64,000 nucleotides of DNA from Balneolaceae bacterium (lineage in GTDB: Bacteria > Bacteroidota > Rhodothermia > Balneolales > Balneolaceae): positions 59,218 to 123,217 of the forward strand of contig VEMX01000021.1 of assembly GCA_009711805.1 (NCBI GenBank). The letters run 5' to 3'. Shown one piece after another: positions 46,884 through 55,913 of this stretch; position 1 is the stretch's first letter; every line of letters starts with the position of its first letter. The notes under the pieces were generated by a model, which worked only from the letters and a program-made list of their open reading frames with translations, was not told where the DNA came from and made no database searches. A program made the position numbers and the translations under genes.

Positions 46884-47882
46884 TTATTGTTGTTCAGGGG
46901 TTATTAGTTGATTGGCAAACGTATGAGCATCCTGCTGAATGGCATTCATGCGATGTTGGTTGCGCCCCCGGTAGCGGATCTTGTCAACATCAAACCGCTG
47001 GATAAAGTGTTGCACGATCAACTTTTTGCCTTCTTTAGTGAGCCCGATGCCATTGGTAATTTCCCGGTAGTGATCCTGGTTTACTTTTTTCCCGGAAAAC
47101 AGGCGAAATACGGTGAGATCGGCAAACGGGCGATAGGGTTCAATAAAATCAAATACAAAGCTGGTTTGGTTGTAATCATCACGGTGCAGAAATCCTACGT
47201 AGGGATCCAGGCCTGCAATCATGATACATTTTTCTATGCGTGAGTAGAGAATGCCATAGGCATAGTTCAGGAAGGCGTTGAAGGCATCTTCGGCTGGCCG
47301 GTAACTGCGCCCTGAAAACTGATACTCTTTGCTAAGGAGGGAAGAGAGCAGTTGAAAATACACCCGTCCTGCGGTGCCTTCATGTCCGCGAAGAGTATCT
47401 GCGATATCCTCGATGCGGGAACCCTGCAGCTTCAGGATGTTTTCTCGCTGTTGCTCTATTTTTTGGATGTCTTCATCAATATCGTTTCTCTGCTTTTTAC
47501 GGTGTTTCTTCAGAGAGGCAATAAAGTCGGTTTGGTTTTGAAGTTTATCACTCACCCATTGTTTGATCCATATAACTGCTTCCTCAGACAAACTTGCTTC
47601 CAGCTGCCGTTTTCGGATTTTGGTAGTACTCCCCAGTTTGCTATGCCAAACACGTCCGATGGGAGCCCCGTCTCCTTCAGCAAACACAATGTCGATATTA
47701 TGAGAGAGAGCTACTTTAACAACTTCGTAGGTGAGCGAAGTGCCCCGGTCGAGCACAATTCCGCTTACCTTTTTAGGGGGGATTTTCTTTTTGTGTGTTT
47801 CTCCCTCTTCGGTGTATTTAATGACAAACATGCCATCTTTCACATGCAGAAACGAGCCAAAAGTGGTGATGTATAAGTGCAT
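46884..47882 (-). CDS. cas1: CRISPR-associated integrase Cas1
   Basis: 332 residues. The N-terminal beta domain starts MHLYITTFGSFLHVKDG. The helical catalytic domain has the three metal ligands: Glu in LRGHEGTAGRVYF, His in GFLHRDDYNQTS, and Glu/Asp in DFIEPYRPFADL. It inserts prespacers at the leader-repeat junction. The gene is separated from the rest of the cas operon by a REP palindrome and the RAYT remnant, so it may depend on a separate promoter. Confidence 0.96.
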   Translation of the reverse strand: MHLYITTFGSFLHVKDGMFVIKYTEEGETHKKKIPPKKVSGIVLDRGTSLTYEVVKVALSHNIDIVFAEGDGAPIGRVWHSKLGSTTKIRKRQLEASLSEEAVIWIKQWVSDKLQNQTDFIASLKKHRKKQRNDIDEDIQKIEQQRENILKLQGSRIEDIADTLRGHEGTAGRVYFQLLSSLLSKEYQFSGRSYRPAEDAFNAFLNYAYGILYSRIEKCIMIAGLDPYVGFLHRDDYNQTSFVFDFIEPYRPFADLTVFRLFSGKKVNQDHYREITNGIGLTKEGKKLIVQHFIQRFDVDKIRYRGRNQHRMNAIQQDAHTFANQLITPEQQ

Positions 47883-47924
47883 AATAGGTCGTGGTTAATA
47901 CAAAAGATGAACGATCATTTCCTC

Positions 47925-47969
47925 CCCTGCCTACCTCCAAGGTCTCAAAGACCTTGGAGGTAGGCAGGG
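47925..47969. repeat. REP palindrome between cas1 and the RAYT remnant
   Basis: Perfect 21-bp arms (47925-47945 and 47949-47969) with CAA loop, core CCTCCAAGGTCT/AGACCTTGGAGG. It is the longest perfect member of the family in this window. It lies just downstream of the transposase stop at 47988, the usual position of a REP next to its RAYT. Confidence 0.88.
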
Positions 47970-47987
47970 AAAGAGGGAGAAAGTATT

Positions 47988-48530
47988 TTACTCAAAAGTG
48001 TATTCGTTAATTTTTTTGATCTCTTTTGCCAGTAATGATTTGTGGTATTGTTGGAATGATTTCTTGCCTCCAAACCATCTAAAAATAGTTTCTCTGTGAA
48101 TGTTCGTAGGCAAATCTGAGGTATAAGCTTTTAATGAGCTATAGACCCATTGCTCTGGTGACTCCACGAAATCATGGATCACCGGATTTAGGTGGATATA
48201 GCGAACCAGTGTTAGCAGATACTCATTACCCTCAACAGCTTTACGTTTTAAATTAGGTTGAAACAAGCTGCCCCGGCGGTCAAAGGCTTTATTGATAGCC
48301 TTGGTATATCCACTGCAAAGGTTGCTGAATTGCTGAGATGGTAATTTTCTGATCATTTCCCCAAGATCTCCAAGGTCTTTGAGACCTTGGAGATCTTCAT
48401 GACTAAGCCCCTTCTTCTTTTTTAAGAAATTCACCAATTTTTCTTTTGAATGGATTTGTAGTAGAAAATGGAAATGATTGGGCATTAAACAATAGGCAAA
48501 GGTTAATGCTATAGGTTTAAGGAAGATTAA
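47988..48530 (-). pseudogene. REP-associated tyrosine transposase (RAYT), 5'-truncated
   Basis: The intact part (ATG 48485, 165 residues) holds the HUH motif MPNHFHFLLQIHSKE, SGYTKAINKAFDRRGSLFQ and the YIHLNPV Tyr motif of Y1 (IS200/RAYT) transposases. In-frame codons upstream of 48485 still read IALTFAYCL, the expected family sequence, but the first 40-50 residues are missing because the frame meets the cas6 stop. Codons near 48363-48397 carry a REP palindrome (protein DLQGLKDLGDLGE). It sits between cas6 and cas1, so it entered the cas operon and is probably inactive. Confidence 0.82.
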
Positions 48531-49189
48531 GAGCCTGTATATTGAATGGTGCCAAACCCCCGGGCCACCTGTTTTCCCAGTCCTATATGATTGGGCAATT
48601 GTACATTGGCGGTAAAAGAGCCTTCGAAAGCCAACATGGTATTATTTTTAAACCGGGTACTTTTTTCGTGTAGCATGGTATTTACCTGTATGCGTTCTTC
48701 CACAAAATGATCCATACCCTTGAAGAAGGCCAGTATATTCCCGGTAAGTATGCGTTCCAGTAAATCAGTTTTTTCTTCAGGATCAGCTTGTTGGTACCGC
48801 TGGTGGTTTTTCTGATTCAGCGACATCCAAAGGGTGTTAAAGATATATGGCCGGGGCTCTTCGGCTGCCCCTATAGAAATGGTATGGGCTTCAATATTTT
48901 TTTGGTGGATGGGATATACCCGTCCGCCAATTTTTAATTCCCTGATTTTAAGGAACAGCTCGGGCAGCAGCCGGGCGCCGTCTTTGATCCCAACAAGGGT
49001 AGGGGTTCCACTAATAACTTTGTATTGCACCTGGGGATAATCATATCTGAATTCTCCATTGCCCATATGATTATGCAACAACTCTGATTTTTCCCTGAAT
49101 AAATTCCCAAAATATCCCCTCAGCTTATGCGCATCACGCGTACGCAACTTAATTTCAGGAAAACGGATGATGGTTTGGGGGATGGTCAT
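48527..49189 (-). CDS. cas6: CRISPR RNA endoribonuclease Cas6
   Basis: 220 residues from ATG 49189 (MTIPQTIIRFPEIKLRTRD); an upstream frame extends into the palindrome at 49212-49276. Two ferredoxin-like halves can be traced, and the Gly-rich loop near the C-terminus reads IGLGKQVARGFGTI, as in Cas6b-type proteins. A candidate catalytic His is in RGYFGNLFREKSELLHNHMG (family alignment needed). It cleaves pre-crRNA in the repeat, leaving the ATTGAAAC handle. It lies after cas3 rather than before cas8, an unusual place for I-B. Confidence 0.88.
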   Translation of the reverse strand: MTIPQTIIRFPEIKLRTRDAHKLRGYFGNLFREKSELLHNHMGNGEFRYDYPQVQYKVISGTPTLVGIKDGARLLPELFLKIRELKIGGRVYPIHQKNIEAHTISIGAAEEPRPYIFNTLWMSLNQKNHQRYQQADPEEKTDLLERILTGNILAFFKGMDHFVEERIQVNTMLHEKSTRFKNNTMLAFEGSFTANVQLPNHIGLGKQVARGFGTIQYTGS

Positions 49190-49211
49190 GGATATTTTGA
49201 TTGATTTAAAA

Positions 49212-49276
49212 AGAAACCTCCAAGGTTTCAAGTTTTGAAATTCGAAAGAGGCAAATTGGTGAAGACCTTGGAGGTA
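49212..49276. repeat. Diverged REP palindrome between cas3 and cas6
   Basis: Outer AACCTCCAAGGTTT and GACCTTGGAGGT, separated by an irregular 37-bp middle. Same family as the REPs at 42099, 47925 and 55920. With 47925-47969 it brackets the cas6-RAYT segment. Confidence 0.6.
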
Positions 49277-49291
49277 TATATTGGTTCATAA

Positions 49292-51697
49292 TCAAAACAT
49301 TAAAACAGATTCGGTTTCTTGGGATCGAATAAAGCCAGTCTCAAAATTGTAATAAATATCTAAAAGATCTTCCGGTACAATTAAAATGTTTTCTTCATAT
49401 TCGTTAATCGTAGCTAAGTCTTGAGTTAAATATGTTGGTACTGAAATTATGTGCTGTTGGAAATCTAATTTATACTTCTTATCAAAAGTTTCTTTATCAA
49501 TTTCCCCAATAATTTTTTGAAGGTATTTTTCTTTCAGGAATTCACTTTTGTCATCTGTCTCAATAAAAACCGGACGGTATCGGTCTGATTCTTCTATGAT
49601 TCTAAAGCTGGAAATTGCATAGTTTCTTTTAGGATTATCACAATCATAGTTAAGGGCTTTCAAGGATTTGAAATATTTCCTTGAATCGCGAAAGGAAGAT
49701 TTATCTGAAATATTATCAAAGTACTCGTTAATTAACTGAAGGTAATTTGATTCAGTAATAACCTTTTTACCTTCCAAAGCTTTCTTCGATTGTTGATAGG
49801 TCAGTTGCCCATAAATTTTTTGGCATTCACCAAAATCAATTATATAAAGTGGTTCGTTTTGCTGCTTTCTTTCATTGCTACGATTAATTCTACCTGCAAC
49901 TTGGATAATAGAATCAATTGGGCCCAAGTCTCTAAATCCCATATTAAAGTCCAGATCAACACCAGCTTCCACAACTTGTGTGGCAACAAGAATCGGAGTG
50001 TCCCCATTATTTATAGCTGATTTTATTTTTTGAATTCTTTCTAAACGGTGGGCTGGAATGATATTAGTAGAGAGATAAAAAACCGGGTTTTCAAGTCCTT
50101 TATTCTCCAAAAATCCATCAATTTCATTTCGTAACTGAATAGATCGATTGACAGTGTTGCAAACAACAATACATGATTGTTTAGGTTTCCATCTTGTTGA
50201 AAAAACTTCTTCTACAAATTCCTTAGAACGATCCCCCTTTTCTTCCTGGAGTTCATTTAATAACGGATGGATAGATGTGCGCTCAAATAATGAAAAAACT
50301 TTTTCATGACTGGTTAGCAATTCAAGAGGTTGTACTTGCTCTCCTTCGACTTTCAGAATCTCTTGTTCTGCCAATTCGAATATTTTTGGTTTTGTAGCGG
50401 TCATTAAGATAATTCTTGCATCTAAAAACTTAGACAGATAGAAAAGAACAGCTCCAAGTAATGGTATCTGATCTAAACGAAGTGTTTGCACCTCATCAAG
50501 AATGATGATACTCCCGGCAAAATGGTTGAACTTTTTAAGCAGTTTATTTCGGTTACTTATCAGGGTTTCGAAAAATTGTACAAAAGAAGTAATAATCACG
50601 TCTCCTTGCCAAGTATCAAGCTTCATTAGTTTTTGATGATATTTTTCCTCATCAGAATCTGATTGAATACCAAATACATCGGCAAACTGGTAATGACCTA
50701 AAATGCGAATTTCATCTTTTGGAAGTGTGTTTTCATATTCTTTCAATGCTTGCTCAATGATATTTATAAACGGAAGAGCATAAATTATTTGTGGGGCATA
50801 ATTTTCTTTTTCTCTTATTTTGGATTTTAATTTTAAGGAAAAATCCAATGCTGTCATGGTTTTTCCAATCCCGGTGGGAGCCGTCAAAGTAAAAATCCGT
50901 TGCTTCAATATGCCTTCTTTTTTCAAATGACTTACAACCTCTGCCCGACAAAAATTCCGTAGCTCATTATTGGTAAGACCTGTCAGGTTTTCTAAACCTG
51001 ACAGGTCTGGGGTTGAAAAGCGTTTATCAACCCAATCTTCTTTAATAGGCTTTAAAGAATATAAAGGAGTTTCAGATGCATCCAGTTTGTCAGCTTCAAT
51101 AAGAAGAGAAAACAGATAGTTGATTAGAAAATAATCTTCAACATTCTGTTTTTTCTTGACCCATATTTTAAATGCTTTCCGAATTTGCTTTGAACCAGGA
51201 AAGCTAAGAATGTCGGAAAGGTTACTTATTTCTAACTCCTCTTCAATTTCATCCAATTTTCCCTGAATATTCTTTTTTTGCTCTTCAAATACTTTCTCTG
51301 CATTAGTTTCTAATAGTCCTGAATAGTTATCAAACGAAATTAGATTTCCATGATGGCTGAAAATTAAAACCAAGGCAATGAGGGCTTTCTTCTCATCTTC
51401 CTGTAGTTTATGATAGGTCGCATAACCTCCAAACCGGGCATGCTGTTTTAGTTTGGAATCTATCGGCTCAACTTGAAGTAAATAATTCTGAAAGTAGCTG
51501 GTGTACTTTCCTAAATCATGGAAACCAACTATATCTTTTAACAATTTTCTTAGCTCTGTATCTGAATAGTTGAACCGAACAGAACTGTTAAATTGGTTTT
51601 GAGCAATTTCACCAACACCATTAATGTGATCTACCAAGAGCTTACTGCCTCGGACAGTCCCTTCATCAAGCTTTTTACTGTGAGAAAAGTATTTCAT
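49292..51697 (-). CDS. cas3: CRISPR-associated nuclease/helicase Cas3
   Basis: 801 residues. The N-terminal HD nuclease domain (about 1-200) includes VGFHDLGKYTSYFQ and HHGNLISFDN. The helicase has Walker A TAPTGIGKTMTA (near 270), Walker B IILDEVQTL, LMTATKPKIFE, and motif VI IQVAGRINRSNE. It is recruited by Cascade to nick and degrade target DNA. The start overlaps the cas5 stop by 4 bp (ATGA). A 15-bp palindrome lies inside the coding sequence near residues 230-240, between the two domains, without breaking the frame. Confidence 0.96.
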   Translation of the reverse strand: MKYFSHSKKLDEGTVRGSKLLVDHINGVGEIAQNQFNSSVRFNYSDTELRKLLKDIVGFHDLGKYTSYFQNYLLQVEPIDSKLKQHARFGGYATYHKLQEDEKKALIALVLIFSHHGNLISFDNYSGLLETNAEKVFEEQKKNIQGKLDEIEEELEISNLSDILSFPGSKQIRKAFKIWVKKKQNVEDYFLINYLFSLLIEADKLDASETPLYSLKPIKEDWVDKRFSTPDLSGLENLTGLTNNELRNFCRAEVVSHLKKEGILKQRIFTLTAPTGIGKTMTALDFSLKLKSKIREKENYAPQIIYALPFINIIEQALKEYENTLPKDEIRILGHYQFADVFGIQSDSDEEKYHQKLMKLDTWQGDVIITSFVQFFETLISNRNKLLKKFNHFAGSIIILDEVQTLRLDQIPLLGAVLFYLSKFLDARIILMTATKPKIFELAEQEILKVEGEQVQPLELLTSHEKVFSLFERTSIHPLLNELQEEKGDRSKEFVEEVFSTRWKPKQSCIVVCNTVNRSIQLRNEIDGFLENKGLENPVFYLSTNIIPAHRLERIQKIKSAINNGDTPILVATQVVEAGVDLDFNMGFRDLGPIDSIIQVAGRINRSNERKQQNEPLYIIDFGECQKIYGQLTYQQSKKALEGKKVITESNYLQLINEYFDNISDKSSFRDSRKYFKSLKALNYDCDNPKRNYAISSFRIIEESDRYRPVFIETDDKSEFLKEKYLQKIIGEIDKETFDKKYKLDFQQHIISVPTYLTQDLATINEYEENILIVPEDLLDIYYNFETGFIRSQETESVLMF
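50976..51008. repeat. Palindrome within cas3 coding sequence
   Basis: Perfect 15-bp arms AGACCTGTCAGGTTT and AAACCTGACAGGTCT with a 3-base loop. On the coding strand it is read as PDLSGLENLTGLT in the linker between the HD and helicase domains. Architecture matches the REPs nearby but the core sequence differs, so it may be a second palindrome family tolerated as a linker insertion. Confidence 0.75.
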
Positions 51698-52494
51698 TCA
51701 TCCATAAATTGGATATTCAATAATTCGTTTCCGGTTTCAACCTGAACGTAAGGAGCGTTGAGTTTTACTCTCAACGGATAATTAGTAGTCGAAAAAAGAA
51801 GTCGGTTCATTTTTTTTACTTCCCGATTATTATCCCCAACAAATTCTCCCGGCATCATATCTTCCTCAACGAAATTGTATTGATTGGATTCATCTTTTTT
51901 GAATTCTAACTCTTCCACATGTGAAACCGGGATGGCTGAATGAATTCGTATAAAATCATCTGACTCTTTTTGTTTGATACTAGAGTCTTGAATTAATTCT
52001 ACATGCTGCAACGAAGCTTGAAAATTTGCCGGGCCAAGCGAGAGGTTGTACACAGGAGATCCCTTTAGAAAATGATCTTTAATTTCCTTAAAGGCTGCAT
52101 TATCATTTTTTACCGGCTGCAAAAATATTTGGTAAACCACTTCATTTTTTGTGAGATTTAATCCGCTTATAACTTCAAACGGAGTTTGTATTCTTCCACC
52201 CTGTCCTCTGAAATCCGAATTAAAGGACTTAGATAAATCTCCGGTTTTTTTAATACTGAGAAAGTTTAAACGCTGAAAGCTTTTTTTAAGTGGAGATAAA
52301 ACCCGTACTCCAAACCGGAAATTATCGGATGATAGTTTTTCGTAATAAGAATCTTTTTCCCATCCCATTACACTTGCCACAATTCCCATTATGGTAGTAC
52401 GTGGGGGAATCGAAAAGCTGAGTGCCGTATTATTGGCATAATATTTCCGAAAATGAGCCAGTTTTCCCGTTATTGTAAAACTTAAGATTTCCAT
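51694..52494 (-). CDS. cas5: CRISPR-associated protein Cas5 (type I-B)
   Basis: 266 residues. The N-terminal Cas5 signature is clear: LSFTITGKLAHFRKYYANNT, followed by SFSIPPRTTIMGIVASVMGW. The rest, including RGQGGRIQTPFEV, fits the RAMP fold of Cas5h/Cas5b. It caps the 5' handle of crRNA in Cascade. It lies 5 bp downstream of cas7 and overlaps cas3. Confidence 0.93.
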   Translation of the reverse strand: MEILSFTITGKLAHFRKYYANNTALSFSIPPRTTIMGIVASVMGWEKDSYYEKLSSDNFRFGVRVLSPLKKSFQRLNFLSIKKTGDLSKSFNSDFRGQGGRIQTPFEVISGLNLTKNEVVYQIFLQPVKNDNAAFKEIKDHFLKGSPVYNLSLGPANFQASLQHVELIQDSSIKQKESDDFIRIHSAIPVSHVEELEFKKDESNQYNFVEEDMMPGEFVGDNNREVKKMNRLLFSTTNYPLRVKLNAPYVQVETGNELLNIQFMDE

Positions 52495-52499
52495 AAAGG

Positions 52500-53513
52500 C
52501 TAAACTGTGAAAGTTACATCCGGAGAAGTTTTGATGATTACCTCCTCAATCAAATCATCGTGTTCGTCAATCAGTTTTTTAAGAGCAGAAGCATTGAATA
52601 CAAGGTCTTTAAAACTTCGTACTTGTTTATCCGACAGGCCTTCTTTGGGGGTTGTTTCTACAAAATTCCTGAGATCTCCGAACTGGCCGTTTGTACCATT
52701 TTCCTTGTATTTTATTTCCACATATAATTTTGGATATTGGTTCAATTTGGAGCGTGTAGGCGAAGCGGGGATGCTTTTCCAAATTGCATCTCTGAATTCT
52801 TTAACATCCTCTTCTTTTAATCCGGTTGTTTTTGCTGCTGTCTTATTAATGGTTCCATTAAAAGCCAAAAGACTGTAATGCACCCGGTAATCCTTTCCAA
52901 ATGTGCTACTGTCATCAGCCATAATAGTTACAATGGAATTAGAGTCCATCAGTTCTACTTTGTTTAAAGAGTAGCCCCAATTGAGTTGGATTGCACCGGT
53001 ATATGCTTTCGTAAATCCACCTACGGCAAATGCACTCCCAAACATTCTAATGTCGATGAACTTTTGTTTTACGAGATAAGCCAATAGTTCGTAATTAATA
53101 TCTTTATGCTTGAATTTTTTATCCGTAATAGTCTTCCAGACTTCTTCAGCATCCCCTTTATTTTCTTCTACAATTTTTTTGTAATTTTTTAATGATTCAG
53201 GCGAATCGGAAAAAGCATTCTCAAGCTCATCTTCTTTTTCAATAGTGCGCTTTACAACAGCCTTCAATTTAGAATCTACACTTACTTTAGAGTCTCCCTC
53301 CATATCAACAAAGATTACCTCGTCTTCATGAATTGATTTTAGGTAATCACGGATAAAGCGTTTAACCCTTGTGTCTGTCACCAAGTTTGTTTTGGTGTCG
53401 TAATCCATTCTTGGTTTGTTCTCCTGATCGGGATCACCATTTGGATTGCATTGGCTTGCTTCATAAATGAATAGAAAATCGGATGAATGCTGAATTAGAT
53501 TTGTAGAGCTCAT
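52500..53513 (-). CDS. cas7: CRISPR-associated protein Cas7 (Csh2/Csd2 family)
   Basis: 337 residues. The N-terminus FLFIYEASQCNPNGDPDQEN is the diagnostic Cas7 I-B/I-C motif. Further family pieces are NLVTDTRVKRFIRDYL, DIRMFGSAFAVGG and TGAIQLNWGYSLN. It polymerises along the crRNA to form the Cascade backbone. Its start is 2 bp from the cas8b stop. Confidence 0.95.
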   Translation of the reverse strand: MSSTNLIQHSSDFLFIYEASQCNPNGDPDQENKPRMDYDTKTNLVTDTRVKRFIRDYLKSIHEDEVIFVDMEGDSKVSVDSKLKAVVKRTIEKEDELENAFSDSPESLKNYKKIVEENKGDAEEVWKTITDKKFKHKDINYELLAYLVKQKFIDIRMFGSAFAVGGFTKAYTGAIQLNWGYSLNKVELMDSNSIVTIMADDSSTFGKDYRVHYSLLAFNGTINKTAAKTTGLKEEDVKEFRDAIWKSIPASPTRSKLNQYPKLYVEIKYKENGTNGQFGDLRNFVETTPKEGLSDKQVRSFKDLVFNASALKKLIDEHDDLIEEVIIKTSPDVTFTV

Positions 53514-53515
53514 GG

Positions 53516-55450
53516 TTAGTTAGATTGATTGTTGGATTCTTGTTTTTTAACGATACCGTATGAGTAGCCTGTTAGAATGAAAAAGACCGCTTCCTGTTGA
53601 TTCATGCTCCAGTTTTCAAAATCAAAATGCTGGCCAAATCGAGAGTCATCAAATACCACTTTTTCAGTGCTGTTGTACTGTTTGGCTTTTTCAAAAAGGT
53701 CAATCCGCAAACGGACAATATCATCTCTATCCATTCCATTATAATTGACCTTATCAATTACCGTTTTATTCTTCCCCTGTTGCAGATATACCACGCCATT
53801 CAGCATCCTGCCAAGAAAAAAGAGTGCTTTTTGATGATCATTGAAACTCATCTTTTCGAAAAAGTCCTGAATCTGCCTTTCGTACTCTTTAGCTGATTCT
53901 TTTGCTGTAGTCGTTTGTGGTTGTTCTTCCATGTTGATCAGATTTAGTTTTTTAAGTACTTGAATGAATGCGAAATATTTGAACACACTGTCTCGGATAG
54001 CCAACCCGAAATAATCTTTTCCATACTTCCGGATGTTTGTATAGCTGTTATAACGCTCGTAATAGTGGCACAACATCAATTCCGAGAAAAATTCAAACAG
54101 TTGAGATTTCTCTACAGTACGCTGTTCAAGAATTGATTTAAAAAGCTGGAGTGCTACATTTTTCTTTTCCTTCTCTTTTCGAATTGGAATAAGCCCGTAA
54201 ATGGAGTTCAGATTGAAAAATGAAACCTCTCCGTAATTTTTTGTTGCGCTATCCCAATCAACAGCTTGCTTCAACTCCCGGAATTTCCAATTGACTTCTT
54301 CAAAAGCCTCAATAACACTTTCAAAATGAAATTTACTTACATCTTTGATGATTGAAATAGTTTTGAAAAAATTCCCATCTGATTCAAAAGCCACAAAATT
54401 CAACCAATAAATCCCTTCTACATCAATTTCAATATCGGCTGTTACTTCACTTAAAGCCTTAAAAGAGAACAATAGATCGGCACTTGTTTTAAGCCTTTCT
54501 AAAATAAGATCTAAATCAGGATTATCTGACCACTTAAGTTGTGGTATAATGACGTGATCTATATCAGCAATTCTGATCTTATAATTCTCAAGAAGAAACG
54601 TTGAAGCAAGATCCAGTTTAGATTGGTTTTCGAGACTTATTTGGTAATTTGTGTTGAATAAACTTTTATTAAATAAGCTTGCATAATTTTGGGTGGAAGT
54701 GACAAACATTTTGTTCAAACTATATCTTGTAGACAAGTCCAGTTCGGTTACATCATCCAAAATTTCTCCTGAAGCATAACATAGCTTGTCACTCTCCAAT
54801 AAATCAGTTTCTGTGTTATCCAAAAATTTATCTCTCAAAAAAGATATATAGTCATTAATATGAGCGATAGGTGTTGCTGAGGGATAGCCATGTTTTTCTG
54901 ATTTGATGGCTCCATACACAAGAGCTACATTTTCATTTCTTCCGAAATCAATGGGATCAAGGATCCTCTTAAAGTCAGCTTTATCTTTTTTCTCATCCCA
55001 TATTTTTTCTAAAAAAATATCTCTCAATCCGAATAGGTCTGCTACCAATTCATAGAATTTCGTCTTTTTATATTTTTCAAAGTCATTATCAATAGCTTCG
55101 ATTAATTCACCTGATTGAAGATCACCCTTTGAAGGATTACCCAAAAAAGTCTTAAACAACTGAACTATTTTCTTTTCCTCTACAGTAGCATAAATAGCCT
55201 TATTTCTTCCGGGTAATGTAGATATTAGCTTGAATTTTTCAGGGTCCCGATCTTCGTCATATTCTTTTAAAAGATTTTTGTCAGGGTAAACGTCCATCTC
55301 ATCCAAGTCAAAAACAATCCCTATTGCATAATTCTTTATCGGGTCACCTTTTTTGGTCTCGTATTTGACGGAGGGTTTTTCCAGAATAGGATCCCATTCA
55401 GACATTCCTTCTTGTTGCCATGCCCCAATTTTTAAAAGTGTATCAAGCAT
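53516..55450 (-). CDS. cas8b: Type I-B Cascade large subunit Cas8b (Csh1-like)
   Basis: 644 residues. It has the operon position and size of Cas8b (Csh1/TM1802 family) directly upstream of cas7, with the N-terminus MLDTLLKIGAWQQEG, IVFDLDEMDVYP, a LPGRNKAIYATVEEKK segment and a C-terminal helical region (FFLGRMLNGVVYLQQGK) resembling a fused small subunit. The large subunit reads the PAM and starts R-loop formation. It is the first main gene of the operon, with a decayed CRISPR mini-array about 500 bp upstream. Confidence 0.88.
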   Translation of the reverse strand: MLDTLLKIGAWQQEGMSEWDPILEKPSVKYETKKGDPIKNYAIGIVFDLDEMDVYPDKNLLKEYDEDRDPEKFKLISTLPGRNKAIYATVEEKKIVQLFKTFLGNPSKGDLQSGELIEAIDNDFEKYKKTKFYELVADLFGLRDIFLEKIWDEKKDKADFKRILDPIDFGRNENVALVYGAIKSEKHGYPSATPIAHINDYISFLRDKFLDNTETDLLESDKLCYASGEILDDVTELDLSTRYSLNKMFVTSTQNYASLFNKSLFNTNYQISLENQSKLDLASTFLLENYKIRIADIDHVIIPQLKWSDNPDLDLILERLKTSADLLFSFKALSEVTADIEIDVEGIYWLNFVAFESDGNFFKTISIIKDVSKFHFESVIEAFEEVNWKFRELKQAVDWDSATKNYGEVSFFNLNSIYGLIPIRKEKEKKNVALQLFKSILEQRTVEKSQLFEFFSELMLCHYYERYNSYTNIRKYGKDYFGLAIRDSVFKYFAFIQVLKKLNLINMEEQPQTTTAKESAKEYERQIQDFFEKMSFNDHQKALFFLGRMLNGVVYLQQGKNKTVIDKVNYNGMDRDDIVRLRIDLFEKAKQYNSTEKVVFDDSRFGQHFDFENWSMNQQEAVFFILTGYSYGIVKKQESNNQSN

Positions 55451-55575
55451 AATTTTTCAACCTAAATTCCCCATTAAATACAAACCAAGCGTGACAAAAC
55501 CCGTCACCCCAAAACAAAAAACTTTATAAGTGTAGTTATCAAAAAGCATGGTACATGATGCAGTTAAACGGACAT

Positions 55576-55737
55576 TTAATATTCAATAGTTGATTCATTG
55601 GAGATCGGGTGTACCCCTTTTCCAATCAACCATTCACCAGTTATGGTGATATCCTTCCATGCTGCGGCTGGCGCAGATAAGCTAACGATGCCAGATTTTT
55701 TCTCTCTTGTACGAAGCCAATAAAAATTATTTTTCAT
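55576..55737 (-). CDS. Possible small protein at the head of the cas operon
   Basis: 53 residues from ATG 55737 (MKNNFYWLRTREKKSGIVSL). Codon usage looks natural and the composition is globular rather than random: SLSAPAAAWKDITITGEWLI. No family is recognised and no good ribosome binding site is visible. It lies 125 bp upstream of cas8b on the same strand. It may be a real small gene, a remnant, or chance. Confidence 0.35.
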   Translation of the reverse strand: MKNNFYWLRTREKKSGIVSLSAPAAAWKDITITGEWLIGKGVHPISNESTIEY

Positions 55738-55913
55738 AGACTTGCAAGTTAAAACCAATAACAGGCATCGATTGTTGGAGTAGATTAAAGATGGGAGGTT
55801 TCAGCCTCCAATGTTTGTTTTGAACCACATATAACCATCAGACAGCTAAGGCATGGCTGTGGCACAATAACTCTTGATCATAATCTAATCTTTGTTGTAG
55901 AGGGGATATGCAC

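Noticed and set aside
47925..47969. The 21-bp-arm hairpin as a simple transcription terminator
   Set aside because: It lacks a T tract on either side and belongs to a dispersed palindrome family, so REP is the better call, though it may still affect mRNA.
42349..55450. CRISPR-associated transposon (Tn7-like) possibility
   Set aside because: Cas3, Cas1, Cas2 and Cas4 are all present and no tnsA/B/C or tniQ-type gene is seen. The only transposase is a truncated RAYT.
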